DNA of 64,000 bases from Holothuria scabra (GCA_037179385.1 CM074188.1:22585318-22649317), one strand, 5' to 3'. Positions 35,590 to 47,158 are shown, numbered from the stretch's first letter. The notes: generated from the letters alone by a model not told the origin. Numbers and translations are program-made.

Positions 35590-35766
35590 ATCCGTAGATG
35601 GTCGCCACCGAATGGTAAAAAAAAAAAAGGCGCACCAAAATCGCCGCCGTGAAGCTCTAAATTGTCTGATTTGACGACAACTCTGTAATATTTTAAGCAA
35701 AAGTTAAACTTGAATGGGGGAAAATATATTCCTACAATGAGTGAAGTGATTCTGACTTATCTTGCC
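35590..35766 (-). repeat. Intron segment R2, left-arm intron 2
   Basis: Homologous to the intron 1 segment at 42,076-42,248: CGTAGATGGTCGCCAC, AAAAGGCGCACCAA, GTCTGATTTGACGAC and GTGAAGTGATTTTGAC occur in the same order. Confidence 0.7.
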
Positions 35767-36379
35767 ATATTTCAAAAATATTTCAACTTCTTGCAAAATA
35801 TGGCGGTATACTTTAGCAAGTCCAAACCTTCACACAAACACATAGCAGACAGCCATCCTGGTGTGCTTTTTCTCACACGTACGGTAGCGACAATGTACAG
35901 TGCGGTATGCTCTGTCCATGCATAGCAAGCCCGTGGTTGTAGGGTTATGCTGGATCTACTGGAAAAGACATCCCAACGTTCCAACAGCATCAAATTTCAA
36001 GGCAAACAGGACATACGATTATAAAGAAAAACAAAATGAATCTAAAACAATGTGCTCACTGTACATAACATCCTGTTTCTTGGTGGGGAGGGGAGGTATT
36101 TTAATTAAAAATAGGCAATTCTGGAATTAGATTACTTAAGTTAGGAAAGAAGATATTGCTACAGGGTTTGGAAGGCATGTTCTGAAATATTTTTTTCTTC
36201 CCTGCAAGACCCTAATTAAAAGCCAACTGGGCAAACGTTAAACAACATTGCATTACCCCCTTTCTAGATCTCCACCGAGTATTTTTAAAGGTAATAATAA
36301 TCCGATTGTCATCATGAGGTATTGTTATTTTTAATATCATAGTATGTATGTATATAAATATATATATAAATAATAAGAA

Positions 36380-36768
36380 AGTAAACACTATTGCATTTCA
36401 AGATACAAGCTTGTTTCGAATAGGCTTACGTTTGTAGCCTACACTCCACATCAAGCAAGAGGTGCAATCTTTGTGTAACTAAGAAATATTTCATCATCCA
36501 CAAACCTTATATGTCTTCCTTGAATAATAGGAATGAACTTGTTAGTAGCTGTAGGCACCGTAAAAAGAAGCTGTTATCTCATAATAACTTTTTATAATAT
36601 AATAAAATAAATACTAATATTATAATAATAACTTTTCATCAGGTTCTGAAATCATGAAAGATATGAATGTTTTAGTGCTGATGAAGGCCAAATGGCTGAA
36701 AGCTTTTTATATAAAAGTAACAGACTGAAAGCGACGTCCTATCTCCCATCTTTGAACTTTATTTCTTA
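36380..36768 (+). pseudogene. PLE 3' tail with hammerhead-like core
   Basis: Weak plus-strand traces of the NELVS-CRH-KK PLE C-terminus (near 36,530) are followed by CTGATGAAGGCC-AAAT-GGCTGAAAGC at about 36,679. This contains the CUGAUGA and GAAA hammerhead core boxes with a 4-bp helix II containing one bulge. Helix I and helix III could not be paired convincingly. It lies only in the left arm and is followed by a (TA)n tract. Confidence 0.35.
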
Positions 36769-36780
36769 CGTATATATATG

Positions 36781-36855
<75 letters not shown>
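36768..36855. repeat. (TA)n microsatellite
   Basis: About 88 bp, with a few TG/TA interruptions at its left end. It is the left border of a TA-embedded MITE. Confidence 0.9.
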
Positions 36856-36858
<3 letters not shown>

Positions 36859-37202
36859 TAATTCCGCACTTAGGGGGAAAGTTGTTGTTGAAAAGTCTAC
36901 CTTAAGGGGAAAAATTTTTCCAGAAAAAAGTTCCGCCGTAACGTTTCTACACACTTTTTCTATAGGAATACGTGAACGGACAAGGGCGCCCTCCTAGATT
37001 TACAAAGTAGATACAATTACTTCAAAGTTGTCAAATGTACGGACACGTAGCTGTTAACACGAACGGATGGCTGGCCGTTGAAATAACGTTGTTTATATTT
37101 TTAGACGTTAGGGCGAACACTTTTTCTTATGTATTTCATTGTTATTTATTCCCCCTATGTACGCGCAGATATAACAATTTCCCCCTAAGGTGGGAATTAG
37201 CG
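36856..37202. mobile_element. MITE embedded in (TA)n, copy 1
   Basis: Starts CACTAATTCCGCACTTAG and ends CCCCCTAAGGTGGGAATTAG-CG. The ends form about 28-bp TIRs around (C/G)CTTAGGGGGAAA. Both borders are TA arrays, consistent with TA target duplication as in Tc1/mariner-type elements. 347 bp; strongly similar to copy 2. Confidence 0.8.
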
Positions 37203-37700
<498 letters not shown>

Positions 37701-37711
37701 TTATATAAATA

Positions 37712-37742
<31 letters not shown>

Positions 37743-37780
37743 GTATATATATATATACATATTTTTATATATATATAACC
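37701..37780. repeat. (TA)n-rich tract at the 3' end of PLE A
   Basis: An imperfect TA/TG tract directly after the PLE A terminal sequence. Confidence 0.85.
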
Positions 37781-37882
37781 GTAATAATAAAAATTAATAA
37801 TTTCAACCAGGCAATGGTAAAGTGCTCAACCCTGTGAAGGGAGCTGTTATATTGAAAAGGTTGCAATAAGTTCTTACAACAT

Positions 37883-37940
37883 AGCTTTACAGAACTGTTT
37901 CGTAAGGGCCAATAATGTAGGTCCTCACTCCTCAGAAGCC
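37883..37940 (-). ncRNA. Hammerhead ribozyme (type I), PLE family A
   Basis: Minus strand, 5' to 3': helix I strand GGCTT (37940-37936); core CTGAGGA (37935-37929); helix II GTGAGG (37928-37923) pairing with CCTTAC (37907-37902), extended by CC/GG after one mismatch; core GAAA (37901-37898); helix III CAG-TT-CTG (37897-37890); UA cleavage site at 37889-37888; helix I strand AAGCT (37887-37883). All conserved core bases are present and every helix pairs. PLE-associated hammerheads are established knowledge. Self-cleavage would fall between 37888 and 37887. Confidence 0.85.
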
Positions 37941-38176
37941 TGAAGTAGAATGATGTCAATAACGTTGAATACGTGTGTGTTCGCTGCTTTTGAACGTGTC
38001 CGTTTTAAAGCACGTGTTCGTTCCGTGTTCGTTGTAAACAGACAAGAACGGTGTACAGCGAGCCAAGATACATTACCTATTAGAATAATTACACAGTAGA
38101 TGTTTGTTCCTGTGTCTACAAGAGCTTATCAGTTCGTTTCTCTTATTTAGAGTTGCTAAAGAAGGTTTGAGTATAA

Positions 38177-38990
38177 TCAAGAACATTCTCCCAGACAGAG
38201 ATTACAAGTTTTAGATGATGTGGAGTAAGCTCGAGCTTTGTTCATGAGTTTCCATTTTACGGAGTGTTCTACATTTGAATCCTTTAGCTTGCAGATGTAT
38301 TCACTGAGTGCAGTTGCGTTTCTTTTGTCTTTGTATTTAAAGCTAGACTTGTGGGCGGTATATCTTGTTTTGAATGTGTTCTCTGTTAGACCAATGTATG
38401 TTTCTTCGTTGTGGTTGTCGTGACGTGTTGCAGTTGCTTGGTACACAATGTTGTTCGTGAGGCAGTTGCCTTCCAATGGGCACTCGCTTTGTTTTCTGCA
38501 ATTGCAGTTGCTTCGCGTTGCTGGTTGTACTTCCTGTTTCGCCAGTATGTATTTGTTGTGCGCTGATGTAATTTGGTCTATGTTTGCCATGCAGCTGTAA
38601 CTCAGTTTCACCGTGTTTCTGTTGAGTAGAGTATGTAGTTTGTGCCCAGGTGGGAAGCAGCTGTCCAAGAGGCTAAAGAATTTCTTGCCAATGTTGGTTG
38701 TGACACTGTCACTAAACGCCGGGTTGAACCAGGTTATGTTCCTATTTCGTCTTCGTTTCGGGGCTCCCTTGGAATGACTGGTGGTAGGGGATTGGGTCTC
38801 GTACTTTAGGTTGTACCCATAGCCACTTCTTTGTAATCCTTCTTGGTATACGGGCGATGATGCGTTGAATGTGTTTTCGTCGGAAGAAATGTTGGATAGT
38901 CTCCTGTTGATGCTTTTGTTCTCTATGATAAGTGGAGGGTGGTTGCTCTGTTTGTGCACATAGAGAGGGGTGTTGTTGGGTTTCATGTAT
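38177..38990 (-). CDS. PLE family A, linker and GIY-YIG endonuclease
   Basis: A 269-codon frame: [18 protein letters not shown] linker; WFNPAFSDSVTTNIGKKFF; CFPPGHKLHTLLNRNTVK; a Cys cluster NCNCRKQSECPLEGNC; then the nuclease core NIVYQAT, EETYIGLTENTFKTRYTAH, with TALSEYICKLKD further on. YIG, the Arg helix and the Glu-containing helix are recognisable, so the endonuclease that opens the target for PLE integration is largely intact. The C-terminal NKRNEL-S-CRHRNK tail continues out of frame near 38,120. One frameshift near 38,990 separates it from the RT. Confidence 0.8.
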
Positions 38991-39027
38991 GGCTTTTATG
39001 TGCTTGTGCTAAGATCATGGGTAAGGT

Positions 39028-39963
39028 CTAAAAGTTCTCTATTTTTTTGTTTGCTTCAATTTCTATTTTAAGATTGTTATTTGAGAATATCTTGCATATT
39101 TCTTTCTTTGTTTTTTCTGTTTGCCTTGGTGTTGCTTTGCAAACAGCCAAACCGTCGTCTCTGTATGGGCCGACATTCATGTTAATGTGCTGAAGTTGTG
39201 ATAGGAGGTACAATCCTACTAGTTCACAAGTTTCAGCACCGTCGAAACTACCCATGGTGACATCGAATAAAGATTCGGTACGCTTGCACCATGGTGTTTT
39301 ATCGTTGAACAGAATAGTTTTCTTTGTGTGGAAGATAATATGCCTTTCGAATGCTGGTATGTCTGTGTAGTTTGATGCAAAGTCTAAAGCCTCGTTGAGA
39401 AGGTCGGCAGTAATTGAGGGGTAAAACTCACAAATGTCAAAAGCAATAAACGATTGTTGGTGTTTGTCGTGTATTTCACTAAACCAGTCTATGACTTCAC
39501 TTGTGTTCTTCCATTGGTTGTAAAGTGTAGATTGTTTGATTTTTGAATTTATCCGTTCTTGTATTTGTTTGCTAATCTTCCCTTGTTCTGATTTTGATGG
39601 GTTGATTAGTGTGCATGTGGGTTTGTTGTTGAAGTTCGGTTTGTGGTCTTTTAGTGTAGTAAATGCTTGTTTTTCGCTTGTGATGTCGACTCTGTCACTA
39701 ATTTCAAGTTTTGAAGCTATAATTTTGTCAGCTGCGGTGATTTGGTTGCGTGTGTTGGGTGGTGCTTTTTTGCATGCTTTGTTTACGTTTTGTTGTGTCA
39801 GCTTGCTATACTGTTCAGGTTCTAATTTGTAGAAGTTGTTAGTTTTGTCAGCCGCAACGTATACTTTACTGTCCGCTTTAATTTTGGTCGTGTCGGTTTT
39901 TAACTGTGCTTGGAAGGGCTTGCGATTGTTGTTAAACTTAATATTCTGTACGAGACTCATCAA
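39028..39963 (-). CDS. PLE family A reverse transcriptase
   Basis: An open 311-codon frame: VYVAADKTNNFYKLEPEQY; TTLKDHKPNFNNKPTC; LINPSKSEQGKISKQIQER; motif A FIAFDICEFYPSI; motif B VTMGSFDGAETCELVG; motif C YRDDGLAV. These are the RT motifs of a PLE subgroup with a YRDD active site. The N-terminus is probably truncated: upstream is unrelated sequence abutting another PLE fragment. The protein would fuse to the endonuclease at 38,990 but for a frameshift. No copy is present in the right arm. Confidence 0.8.
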   Translation of the reverse strand: MMSLVQNIKFNNNRKPFQAQLKTDTTKIKADSKVYVAADKTNNFYKLEPEQYSKLTQQNVNKACKKAPPNTRNQITAADKIIASKLEISDRVDITSEKQAFTTLKDHKPNFNNKPTCTLINPSKSEQGKISKQIQERINSKIKQSTLYNQWKNTSEVIDWFSEIHDKHQQSFIAFDICEFYPSITADLLNEALDFASNYTDIPAFERHIIFHTKKTILFNDKTPWCKRTESLFDVTMGSFDGAETCELVGLYLLSQLQHINMNVGPYRDDGLAVCKATPRQTEKTKKEICKIFSNNNLKIEIEANKKIENF

Positions 39964-40017
39964 TTGGTCAAACCACCGGTCCTTCCCTAGGCTGTCATAA
40001 ATGTACGAGAAAACGCT

Positions 40018-40407
40018 GTGACCGTTGTGCTATTTTTTTTATTGTCCTCCACTAAGTTCCATAGTTCTAGTACTGGTAAATTTTATCCTATTGTAGACTC
40101 GATATCTTGTGATAGTCGTAATGTTGTTTATCTTGCCACCTGTGTTAAATGCAATGTGCAATATGTTGGTTCCTCTTCTACTGAATTTAAAGTTCGGTTT
40201 ACAAACCATAAGTCTGATATGGTGAACAGAAAAAATCGTTGCGAATTAGCTTTACATTTCTCAGGTACATTGCATTCACTAAATGACATTAAATTCATTA
40301 TCATTGAAAAGATTCACTCTTCTATTAATTTGAAAGCCGTTTTGAGCAAACGGGAAGGTTATTGGATGGCTCAATTAAAAAACACTTCAACCCTCAGGCC
40401 TGAATAA
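40018..40407 (+). pseudogene. Penelope GIY-YIG endonuclease fragment, left-arm copy
   Basis: Encodes NVVYLATCVKCNVQYVGS, SSTEFKVRFTNHKSDM, CELALHFSGTLHSLND and REGYWMAQLKNT, ending TLRPE-stop. This is a second, distinct GIY-YIG type, lacking its RT. The frame from 40,018 is open, but the element is 5'-truncated. A 3' UTR runs to about 41,050 and ends at a TA tract. Its mirror in the right arm (47,976-48,395, minus) has stops. Confidence 0.7.
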
Positions 40408-40862
40408 AAGAAAGGAATTTAATTCTCGCAAAAGAACCTGTTTTTTGTAGTTACCCCTTTGTATTTCTACCTGAGTATTTTACCTTCTCTTCTTCCTTGT
40501 GTCTTATTGTAGCTACTATCTTATCCGCCTTTTATTTTGATTTTTTCCCTATTCTGACTTTTAAGCCCTGCGTTTCCTTTTGTTTAGGCTATTCTCTCTT
40601 GGTTTAACTTCCTTTAAACAATTTTTTTAATCTTTTATTGTTTGAATTTTTATCTTATTATTTCCTCGTTTTTTCTTTGACTGATGCCCTGTACCTAGCC
40701 TTTATTTTGTTTTTCTTTTGTATTTTATCTTTTTGTATTTTGACTTCCCTTTTATCCTTTTGCTTTTTCTACTAAGACCTTTAAGTTTTTACTTTTTACT
40801 CCCTTCTTGTGCATTAAGCTTTGTATATAAGTGTAAATCATTTTATTGGTCATACAATTGGC

Positions 40863-40893
40863 TGAGGAAGACTGAATAAATAGTCAAAAGCTT
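40863..40893 (+). ncRNA. Degenerate hammerhead-like motif of the Penelope fragment
   Basis: CTGAGGA, then GACT-loop-AGTC (possible helix II), then AAAA where GAAA is expected. The core G is lost, so it is not expected to cleave. The mirror lies near 47,540 on the minus strand. Confidence 0.3.
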
Positions 40894-41059
40894 CCAACAA
40901 CACCGTGAATCTTGTGCATTTTTTGGAACGTAGTTGAGAATGGTATTTTCTACTCCATATTTATTTGTGTTACCTACTCTGTGAATCCTGTGGGATCCTA
41001 CGATTCCTATCAAGCCTTCCCGTTGCAAACCAGTATCACTCTACAAAAAAAAAAAATGT

Positions 41060-41100
41060 ATAAATATATATCTATATATATATATATATATATATATCTA
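41060..41100. repeat. (TA)n microsatellite beside copy B exon 2
   Basis: About 40 bp, beginning about 20 bp downstream of the exon 2 donor of copy B (minus strand). The mirror in copy C is about 210 bp. Confidence 0.9.
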
Positions 41101-41120
41101 TCCCACAACGCCGTATTTAC

Positions 41121-41579
41121 CTTCCAGACTGGCGATGTCATTATTAGTACGCCGACACTCAAGCTCCTGACAGGAAACGATGCTGTTCAGCGCCGAACCC
41201 GATCGAAGTTCAAGATCTACAGTCGAGTAGGAGTTTTTGGCAAACTCCACACATAGATAAGGAAGATCGCTGCATCCAATTTGAGTAAGATCAAATCGAG
41301 TGAGAATATTTTTCATTTTTAGGAGCTGCCCGCTTGTTGCACTTTTTGAAATCTGTCTCCTTTGCAAAATTTGAGTTTTATAGCCGACCCTCTCTCCGTG
41401 GCCGTCGTGTTGTTCGTTTCCAAAGATGCCTAGCCTCCATAAATTCTCGCCGTTGACGGAGTTACTCTGTGAATCGATTTGAGCGACGAAGTCAATTCTA
41501 ACTGGGAGTTTTTTTCCAGGTCGATAACCACTGGGTGCATCTATATTCCAATGAAATGATTCCACCGTAACAACCTTAC
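41121..41579 (-). CDS. Secreted two-domain protein, copy B, exon 2 (domain A)
   Basis: 459 bp, a multiple of three. Acceptor CTGAAG at 41,580 and donor GTAAAT at 41120-41115; both junctions are phase 1. It encodes [73 protein letters not shown] and [12 protein letters not shown]. The frame is intact, including the 7-A run shortened in copy C. No exon 1 or promoter lies upstream, because the palindrome arm ends at 43,312 inside intron 1. Unless another leader exon is used, this copy is headless. Confidence 0.85.
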
Positions 41580-42075
41580 CTTCAGAAACGGATAAAACGT
41601 TAAGAATGACTTTTTCTTTCTAAGGAATCGCCCCGTAGACTCAAAATTAGTTCAAAATATTTTAAAATACTCTCCAATGATTTCGCATTCTTTTTTCATT
41701 TTACGAACATTCATTACCAAGTTTCTTGTTTCGAAAAAATGAGAGTACAGTACAAACTTGGCCTATGAACTAAGCTTGGTGAGGATAACCTAAGGTTATC
41801 GACCGATAAGTCTTTTTGCAGAGAAAAAAAAATGACTTTTTCCAGGATAAAAAGGTTGATAAAAATTTTTGACGCCAACTGCTGACTGACTTCATGTTTG
41901 CCAGCTATATAGTGTAAACATTTTGTTTACAGACTCTAGCTATCGGATTATATCCAAGCTTATTCCTTTGATAAACCGAGTTTTTCATTGTAGAAAATCA
42001 ATATACTCGCTTGTTGCATTAAACAACGAAACAACGAAAATGTTACCACCTCGGACTTAAAACACGAAAGTTCTA

Positions 42076-42248
42076 TCCGTAGATGGTCGCCACGGACTGG
42101 GACAAAAAAGGCGCACCAAGATGGCCGCCATGAAGCTATCATCGTCTGATTTGACGACCACTCAAATCATTTTAAAAAAAAAGATAAACTTAAAGGTTAA
42201 AAATATCATATTCCTTCAATACGTGAAGTGATTTTGACCTTAGCTTAC
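42076..42248 (-). repeat. Intron segment R2, left-arm intron 1
   Basis: Homologue of 35,590-35,766 in intron 2. It contains CAAGATGGCCGCCAT, a YY1-like word. Confidence 0.7.
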
Positions 42249-43986
42249 CACTCCAAATGGTGTGTAGAAATTTAACGTTTTTAAAACTTTTTGTTTCTTC
42301 TTTGCTTTAGATTTTTAAAGATAATCCAAGTATATCGACCGATAATCAGATATCGACCGATAGTCTTTGGCAGAAAATTGATAAATGCGGTTTGTTTCAT
42401 GGACAAAACTTTAATTTATATGTCACTTTCTAAATAAATTCAGAATTAAATGTGTTTAGGAATTCAACATTTTTACAAACACTTTTTGTCCCGATTTGGT
42501 TTCAATTTTTCAAGATAATCCAAGTAAATTGACGGAAAACACTTCTTAAAGTGAAAAAACTTTGACTAGGACAGGTACATATAGATTTTCGACGCCAAAT
42601 GCTCACTAGTTTAAAGCTTTAGGTTTGAGAAAAATAAGCGAAAAAAAGTTTATCAAATCGATAAAGACCGTTCAATCCTTTTTATACATAATTTTGAATA
42701 ATTTTTTTACGTAATGGGATCTTCGATAAACTCGAATAAAGATGAGAGTCTTCGTTTGGCTTGCAAATAATGCAAATTGCATACATCTATCAGATCGATA
42801 AAACCAATAACAAAGTATTTAATTTTTTTTTTTTTGTAAACTCTAATTATCGACTTATAAATGAACCTAACACTTTTGATGAACGATTTTTTTATTATAC
42901 CAAGTTTATGAACTCGCCTTGTTGCATTAGAAATGTATAGTGGTATCACTCTACAAATAAATTCACTCCAAAAAAAGGTTTTGGGAACGTAATGTTTTTC
43001 TAGAAGCTATTTATCGCCCCCCCCCCCCTTCCACACACACGCGCACACTTCGTAGACCCGCTAAGATGCTGGACACACGCGTCTTTTTCCGTCACGGTTG
43101 CCAAATGCACTTTTATTCCGAAATTGATGTTTTTCAAATGAACTAACCAAGCTTATTGAATTTTTGTCTTGTGTGAGAACTGCTAAGATTCTTTAATGTC
43201 CTTTACATGAGTCAAATATTTGCAGTATTTCTTGAGCGAAACCCCAAGTAATCGATCAGCGCATCCAAATTGTTTTGTCCCGGACAGCTCGTCAGTAGGA
43301 CGAATTGAAGACCCTCCATTTTTTCAGCCAAAGTGTCTATACCAGGTAGGTGATATCGTACCTGCCCCAGTTCGCTAAAAAAATCAATATAGTACTATAG
43401 ACCCTAATAGCCATTTGACGGCGTATTTTGTCAATGTCTTTAATTTTTTATTGGTTTGGTTCAGGTACAATTGATGTAAGGTGATTCAGGTACACAACCT
43501 GCTAGCCAGTGGGGAAAATTTCTGCTAAAATTCGGTCATCGGTATCTGCTGGTAAAATTCCCAATATCCTTTCGGCTAAAACGGATTTTTTTATTCTATT
43601 TGTTTGGTCCATTGGCTTTGATCGAGGTTATTAACTCCAACCAGTGAAAATTGCATTCCCTCGAAATGTAAAGTGATGTCACTTGTAACCCCAGCAAACT
43701 TTAATCAATGTCTGGAAGCTAAAAAGCGTTCAACCGTTTTTCGTAAATGTAAGTAATATAAGCGTTTAGCAGAATTTACAAATGTCATAGTTCAAAAGAT
43801 GTTGAACTGTGTTCTGGCATTCTGGTGTAGGCATGAAAGGGTTACCCTGGGATCTTGTACAGGAAGATCCAATACATTACGTTGTCTGGGCAGGCCTGGG
43901 AAGACGTCATATCCTGAATGATGCCATGTTCTTTTTTTATTTATTTTTTATGACCGTAGCTAAGTGGAATTTTTCGACTTCAAGTC

Positions 43987-43994
43987 TATAAAAG
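43987..43994 (+). promoter_or_regulatory. TATA box of copy C
   Basis: TATAAAAG lies 93 bp upstream of the ATG, placing a start site near 44,015-44,025 with a 5' UTR of about 60 bp. Copy A has CATAAAAG at the same position. Confidence 0.6.
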
Positions 43995-44079
43995 TTGAGA
44001 CCTTTTTAAGAATTGCTTTCAGACAGGATTCGATTGTTGATGTTTTCGAGACTGTGGTTCTGAAAGAACATCAGAGAAA

Positions 44080-44146
44080 ATGAAGTTTTTGTTTGTTGTA
44101 CTACTGGTGGTTGTTCCATCGTCCGTACTCGGCCGTCGCCGAAAGG
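44080..44146 (+). CDS. Secreted two-domain protein, copy C, exon 1 (signal peptide)
   Basis: ATG at 44080. 22 codons, ending VLG-RRRK plus one base of a Gly codon, then donor GTGAGT at 44147. The hydrophobic core FLFVVLLVVV and PSSVLG are a classical secretory leader. The basic RRRK directly after the expected cleavage site could be a furin-type processing site. The first base of the split Gly codon joins exon 2 at 46,683 in frame. Identical to copy A exon 1 at protein level. Confidence 0.8.
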
Positions 44147-44515
44147 GTGAGTCTTTACATCAAATTTTTAATGGTCACAAAATAATCAGGTGATAGCTTT
44201 TATCACAGGAAGATGTTACTTATGAGGAGCTGCAGTTCTTTTCATTTTTTTTTTCATTCTTCTCAGTCAATTATAGGCGTATCCTTCATCGTTTGAAAAT
44301 TTCTCTCTTAAGTTTGTTGGTAACCTTTAACACTAATTTTAAGCAAGTACTTTCCAAGATAACTATCGAAGTGCAGATTCATCATTTTGGGTCGGTCGTT
44401 AGTCTATTTCTTGTTATGTTATACCTGTTAAACTGTAGTTTAAATGAACCACGCACTGGTGACTGAATGCAAGTATATTAGAAATGGTAGAACCTCGACA
44501 ATTTTATTTGCTTTT

Positions 44516-44640
44516 TGTAAAGTTCTCCCGACCCTCTGGCAAAGAGCCGTTCGGCGAAACCAAACTTTACACTGCTTCCGGAAGAAGCTATGCGTCCACT
44601 GAAGGGTAGCACTTGACCAACCTCGCAGCCCCAGACCATT
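44516..44640 (+). repeat. Dispersed repeat R1, copy C intron 1
   Basis: Shares AGAGCCGTTCGGCGAAAC, ACTGCTTCC and GAAGAAGCT with the other R1 copies. Confidence 0.65.
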
Positions 44641-44875
44641 TGTATATCGACAATTTGTGGATTCATTGTATGAAATAAATCTTTCACTAAAGTCCTGAAA
44701 AGAGAATTGTATGTATAGGAACAACTTGATTTCATTTACTGTATAACGAACTAAAGATTTGCACTCCACCCAAAAGGGCCAGCTTATACTATCGTTTTAG
44801 GCTACATCAAAAAAGAACTTCTTAAGTTTCTAATTATTTGGTTCAATTCGAGCCGGCCACGGCCTTTTCCAGTTT

Positions 44876-44940
44876 TGGCTCACTGGCTAGTTTTCCTCTT
44901 CTCCATTGCTTTTGCTGAGCACCATTTGTGCGTAGCGTTA
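44876..44940 (-). repeat. Short conserved block shared with the SINE at 56.4 kb
   Basis: TTTTCC-TCTCCATT-CTT--GCTGAGCACCA is shared with 56,398-56,460, suggesting remnants of one SINE family. Confidence 0.4.
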
Positions 44941-46023
44941 CTGTATAAACGTGTGTCTTCAATTCGTCCTACTGACGAGCTGTCCGGGACAAAACAATTT
45001 GGATGCGCTGATCGATTACATGGGGTTTCGCTCAAGAAATACTGCAAATATTTGACTCATGTAAAGGACATTAAAGAATCTAAGCAGTTCTCACACAAGA
45101 CAAAAATTCAATAAGCTTGGTTAGTTCATTTGAAAAACATCAATTTCGGAATAAAAGTGCATTTGGCAACCGTGACGGAAAAAGACGCGTGTGTCCAGCA
45201 TCTTAGCGGGTCTACGAAGTGTGCGCGTGTGTGTGGAAGGGGGGGGGGCGATAAATAGCTTCTAGAAAAAAATTACGTTCCCAAAACCTTTTTTTGGAGT
45301 GAATTTATTTGTAGAGTGATACCACTATACATTTCTAATGCAACAAGGCGAGTTTATAAACTTGGTATAATAAAAAAATCGTTCATCAAAAGTGTTAGGT
45401 TCATTTATAAGTCGATAATTAGAGTTTACAAAAAAAAAAAAATTAAATACTTTGTTATTGGTTTTATCGATCTGATAGATGTGTGCAATTTGCATTATTT
45501 GCAAGCCAAACGAAGACTCTCATCTTTATTCGAGTTTATCGAAGATCCCATTACGTAAAAAAATTATTCAAAATTATGTATAAAAAGGATTGAACGGTCT
45601 TTATCGATTTGATAAACTTTTTTCGCTTATTTTTCTCAAACCTAAAGCTTTAAACTAGTGAGCATTTGGCGTCGAAAATCTATATGTACCTGTCCTAGTC
45701 AAAGTTTTTTCACTTTAAGAAGTGTTTTCCGTCAATTTACTTGGATTATCTTGAAAAATTGAAACCAAATCGGGACAAAAAGTGTTTGTAAAAATGTTGA
45801 ATTCCTAAACACATTTAATTCTGAATTTATTTAGAAAGTGACATATAAATTAAAGTTTTGTCCATGAAACAAACCGAATTTATCAATTTTCTGCCAAAGA
45901 CTATCGGTCGATATCTGATTATCGGTCGATATACTTGGATTATCTTTAAAAATCTAAAGCAAAGAAGAAACAAAAAGTTTTAAAAACGTTAAATTTCTAC
46001 ACACCATTTGGAGTGGTAAGCTA

Positions 46024-46195
46024 AGGTCAAAATCACTTCACGTATTGAAGGAATATGATATTTTTAACCTTTAAGTTTATCTTTTTTTTAAAATGATTTG
46101 AGTGGTCGTCAAATCAGACGATAATAGCTTCATGGCGGCCATCTTGGTGCGCCTTTTTTGTCCCAGTCCGTGGCGACCATCTACGGATAGAACTT
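46024..46195 (+). repeat. Intron segment R2, right-arm intron 1
   Basis: Mirror of 42,076-42,248 and homologue of the intron 2 segment at 49,203-49,372. Confidence 0.7.
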
Positions 46196-46682
46196 TCGTG
46201 TTTTAAGTCCGAGGTGGTAACATTTTCGTTGTTTCGTTGTTTAATGCAACAAGCGAGTATATTAATATTCTACAATGAAAAACTCGGTATATCAAAGGAA
46301 TAAGCTTGGATATAATCCGATAGCTAGAGTCTGTAAACAAAATGTTTACACTATATAGCTGGCAAACATGAAGTCAGTCAGCAGTTGGCGTCAAAAATTT
46401 TTATCAACCTTTTTATCCTGGAAAAAGTCATTTTTCTTTCTCTGCAAAAAGACTTATCGGTCGATAACCTGAGGTTACCTCACCAAGCTTAGTTCATAGG
46501 CCAAATTTGTACTGTACTCTCATTTTTTCGAAACAAGAAACTTGGTAATGAATGTTCGTAAAATGAAAAAAGAATGCGAAATCATTGGAAAGTATTTTAA
46601 AATATTTTGAACTAATTTTAAGTCTACGGGGCGATTCCTTAGAAAGAAAAAGTCATTCTTAATGTTTTATCCGTTTCTGAAG

Positions 46683-47140
46683 GTAAGGTTGTTACGGTGG
46701 AATCATTTAATTGGAATATAGATGCACCCAGTGGTTATCGACCTGGAAAAAACTCCCAGTTAGAATTGACTTCGTCGCTCAAATCGATTCACAGAGTAAC
46801 TCCGTCAACGGCGAGAATTTATGGAGGCTAGGCATCTTTGGAAACGAACAACACGACGGCCACGGAGAGAGGGTCGGCTATAAAACTCAAATTTTGCAAA
46901 GGAGACAGATTTCAAAAAGTGCAACAAGCGGGCAGCTCCTAAAAATGAAAAATATTCTCACTCGATTTGATCTTACTCAAATTGGATGCAGCGATCTTCC
47001 TTATCTATGTGTGGAGTTTGCCAAAAACTCTGACTCGACTGTAGATTTTGAACTTCGATCGGGTTCGGCGCTGAACAGCATCGTTTCCTGTCAGGAGCTT
47101 ATGTGTCGGCGTACTAATGCTGACATCGCCAGTCTGGAAG
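46683..47140 (+). pseudogene. Secreted two-domain protein, copy C, exon 2 (1-base frameshift)
   Basis: Acceptor CTGAAG ends at 46,682; donor GTAAAT begins at 47,141. The exon is 458 bp, one less than in copy B. The missing base is in the A run after CCTGG (6 A here, 7 A in copy B at about 41,511). From exon 1 the frame reads GKVVTVESFNWNIDAPSGYR, then shifts to a stop soon after PGK. The rest of domain A is intact in another frame. Either copy C is a recent pseudogene or this is a homopolymer sequencing error. Confidence 0.8.
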
Positions 47141-47158
47141 GTAAATACGACGTTGTGG

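Larger units (their letters stand above)
43313..44954. other. Unique spacer (loop) of the palindrome
   Basis: 1,642 bp with no inverted partner. It carries the copy C promoter, exon 1 and an R1 repeat. Its right part is homologous to the copy A locus at 1.6-2.9 kb, so it is ancestral gene sequence and not filler. Confidence 0.85.

Noticed and set aside
43313..44954. A second exon 1 on the minus strand serving copy B
   Set aside because: I searched the spacer for the reverse complement of the signal-peptide exon and donor and found none.
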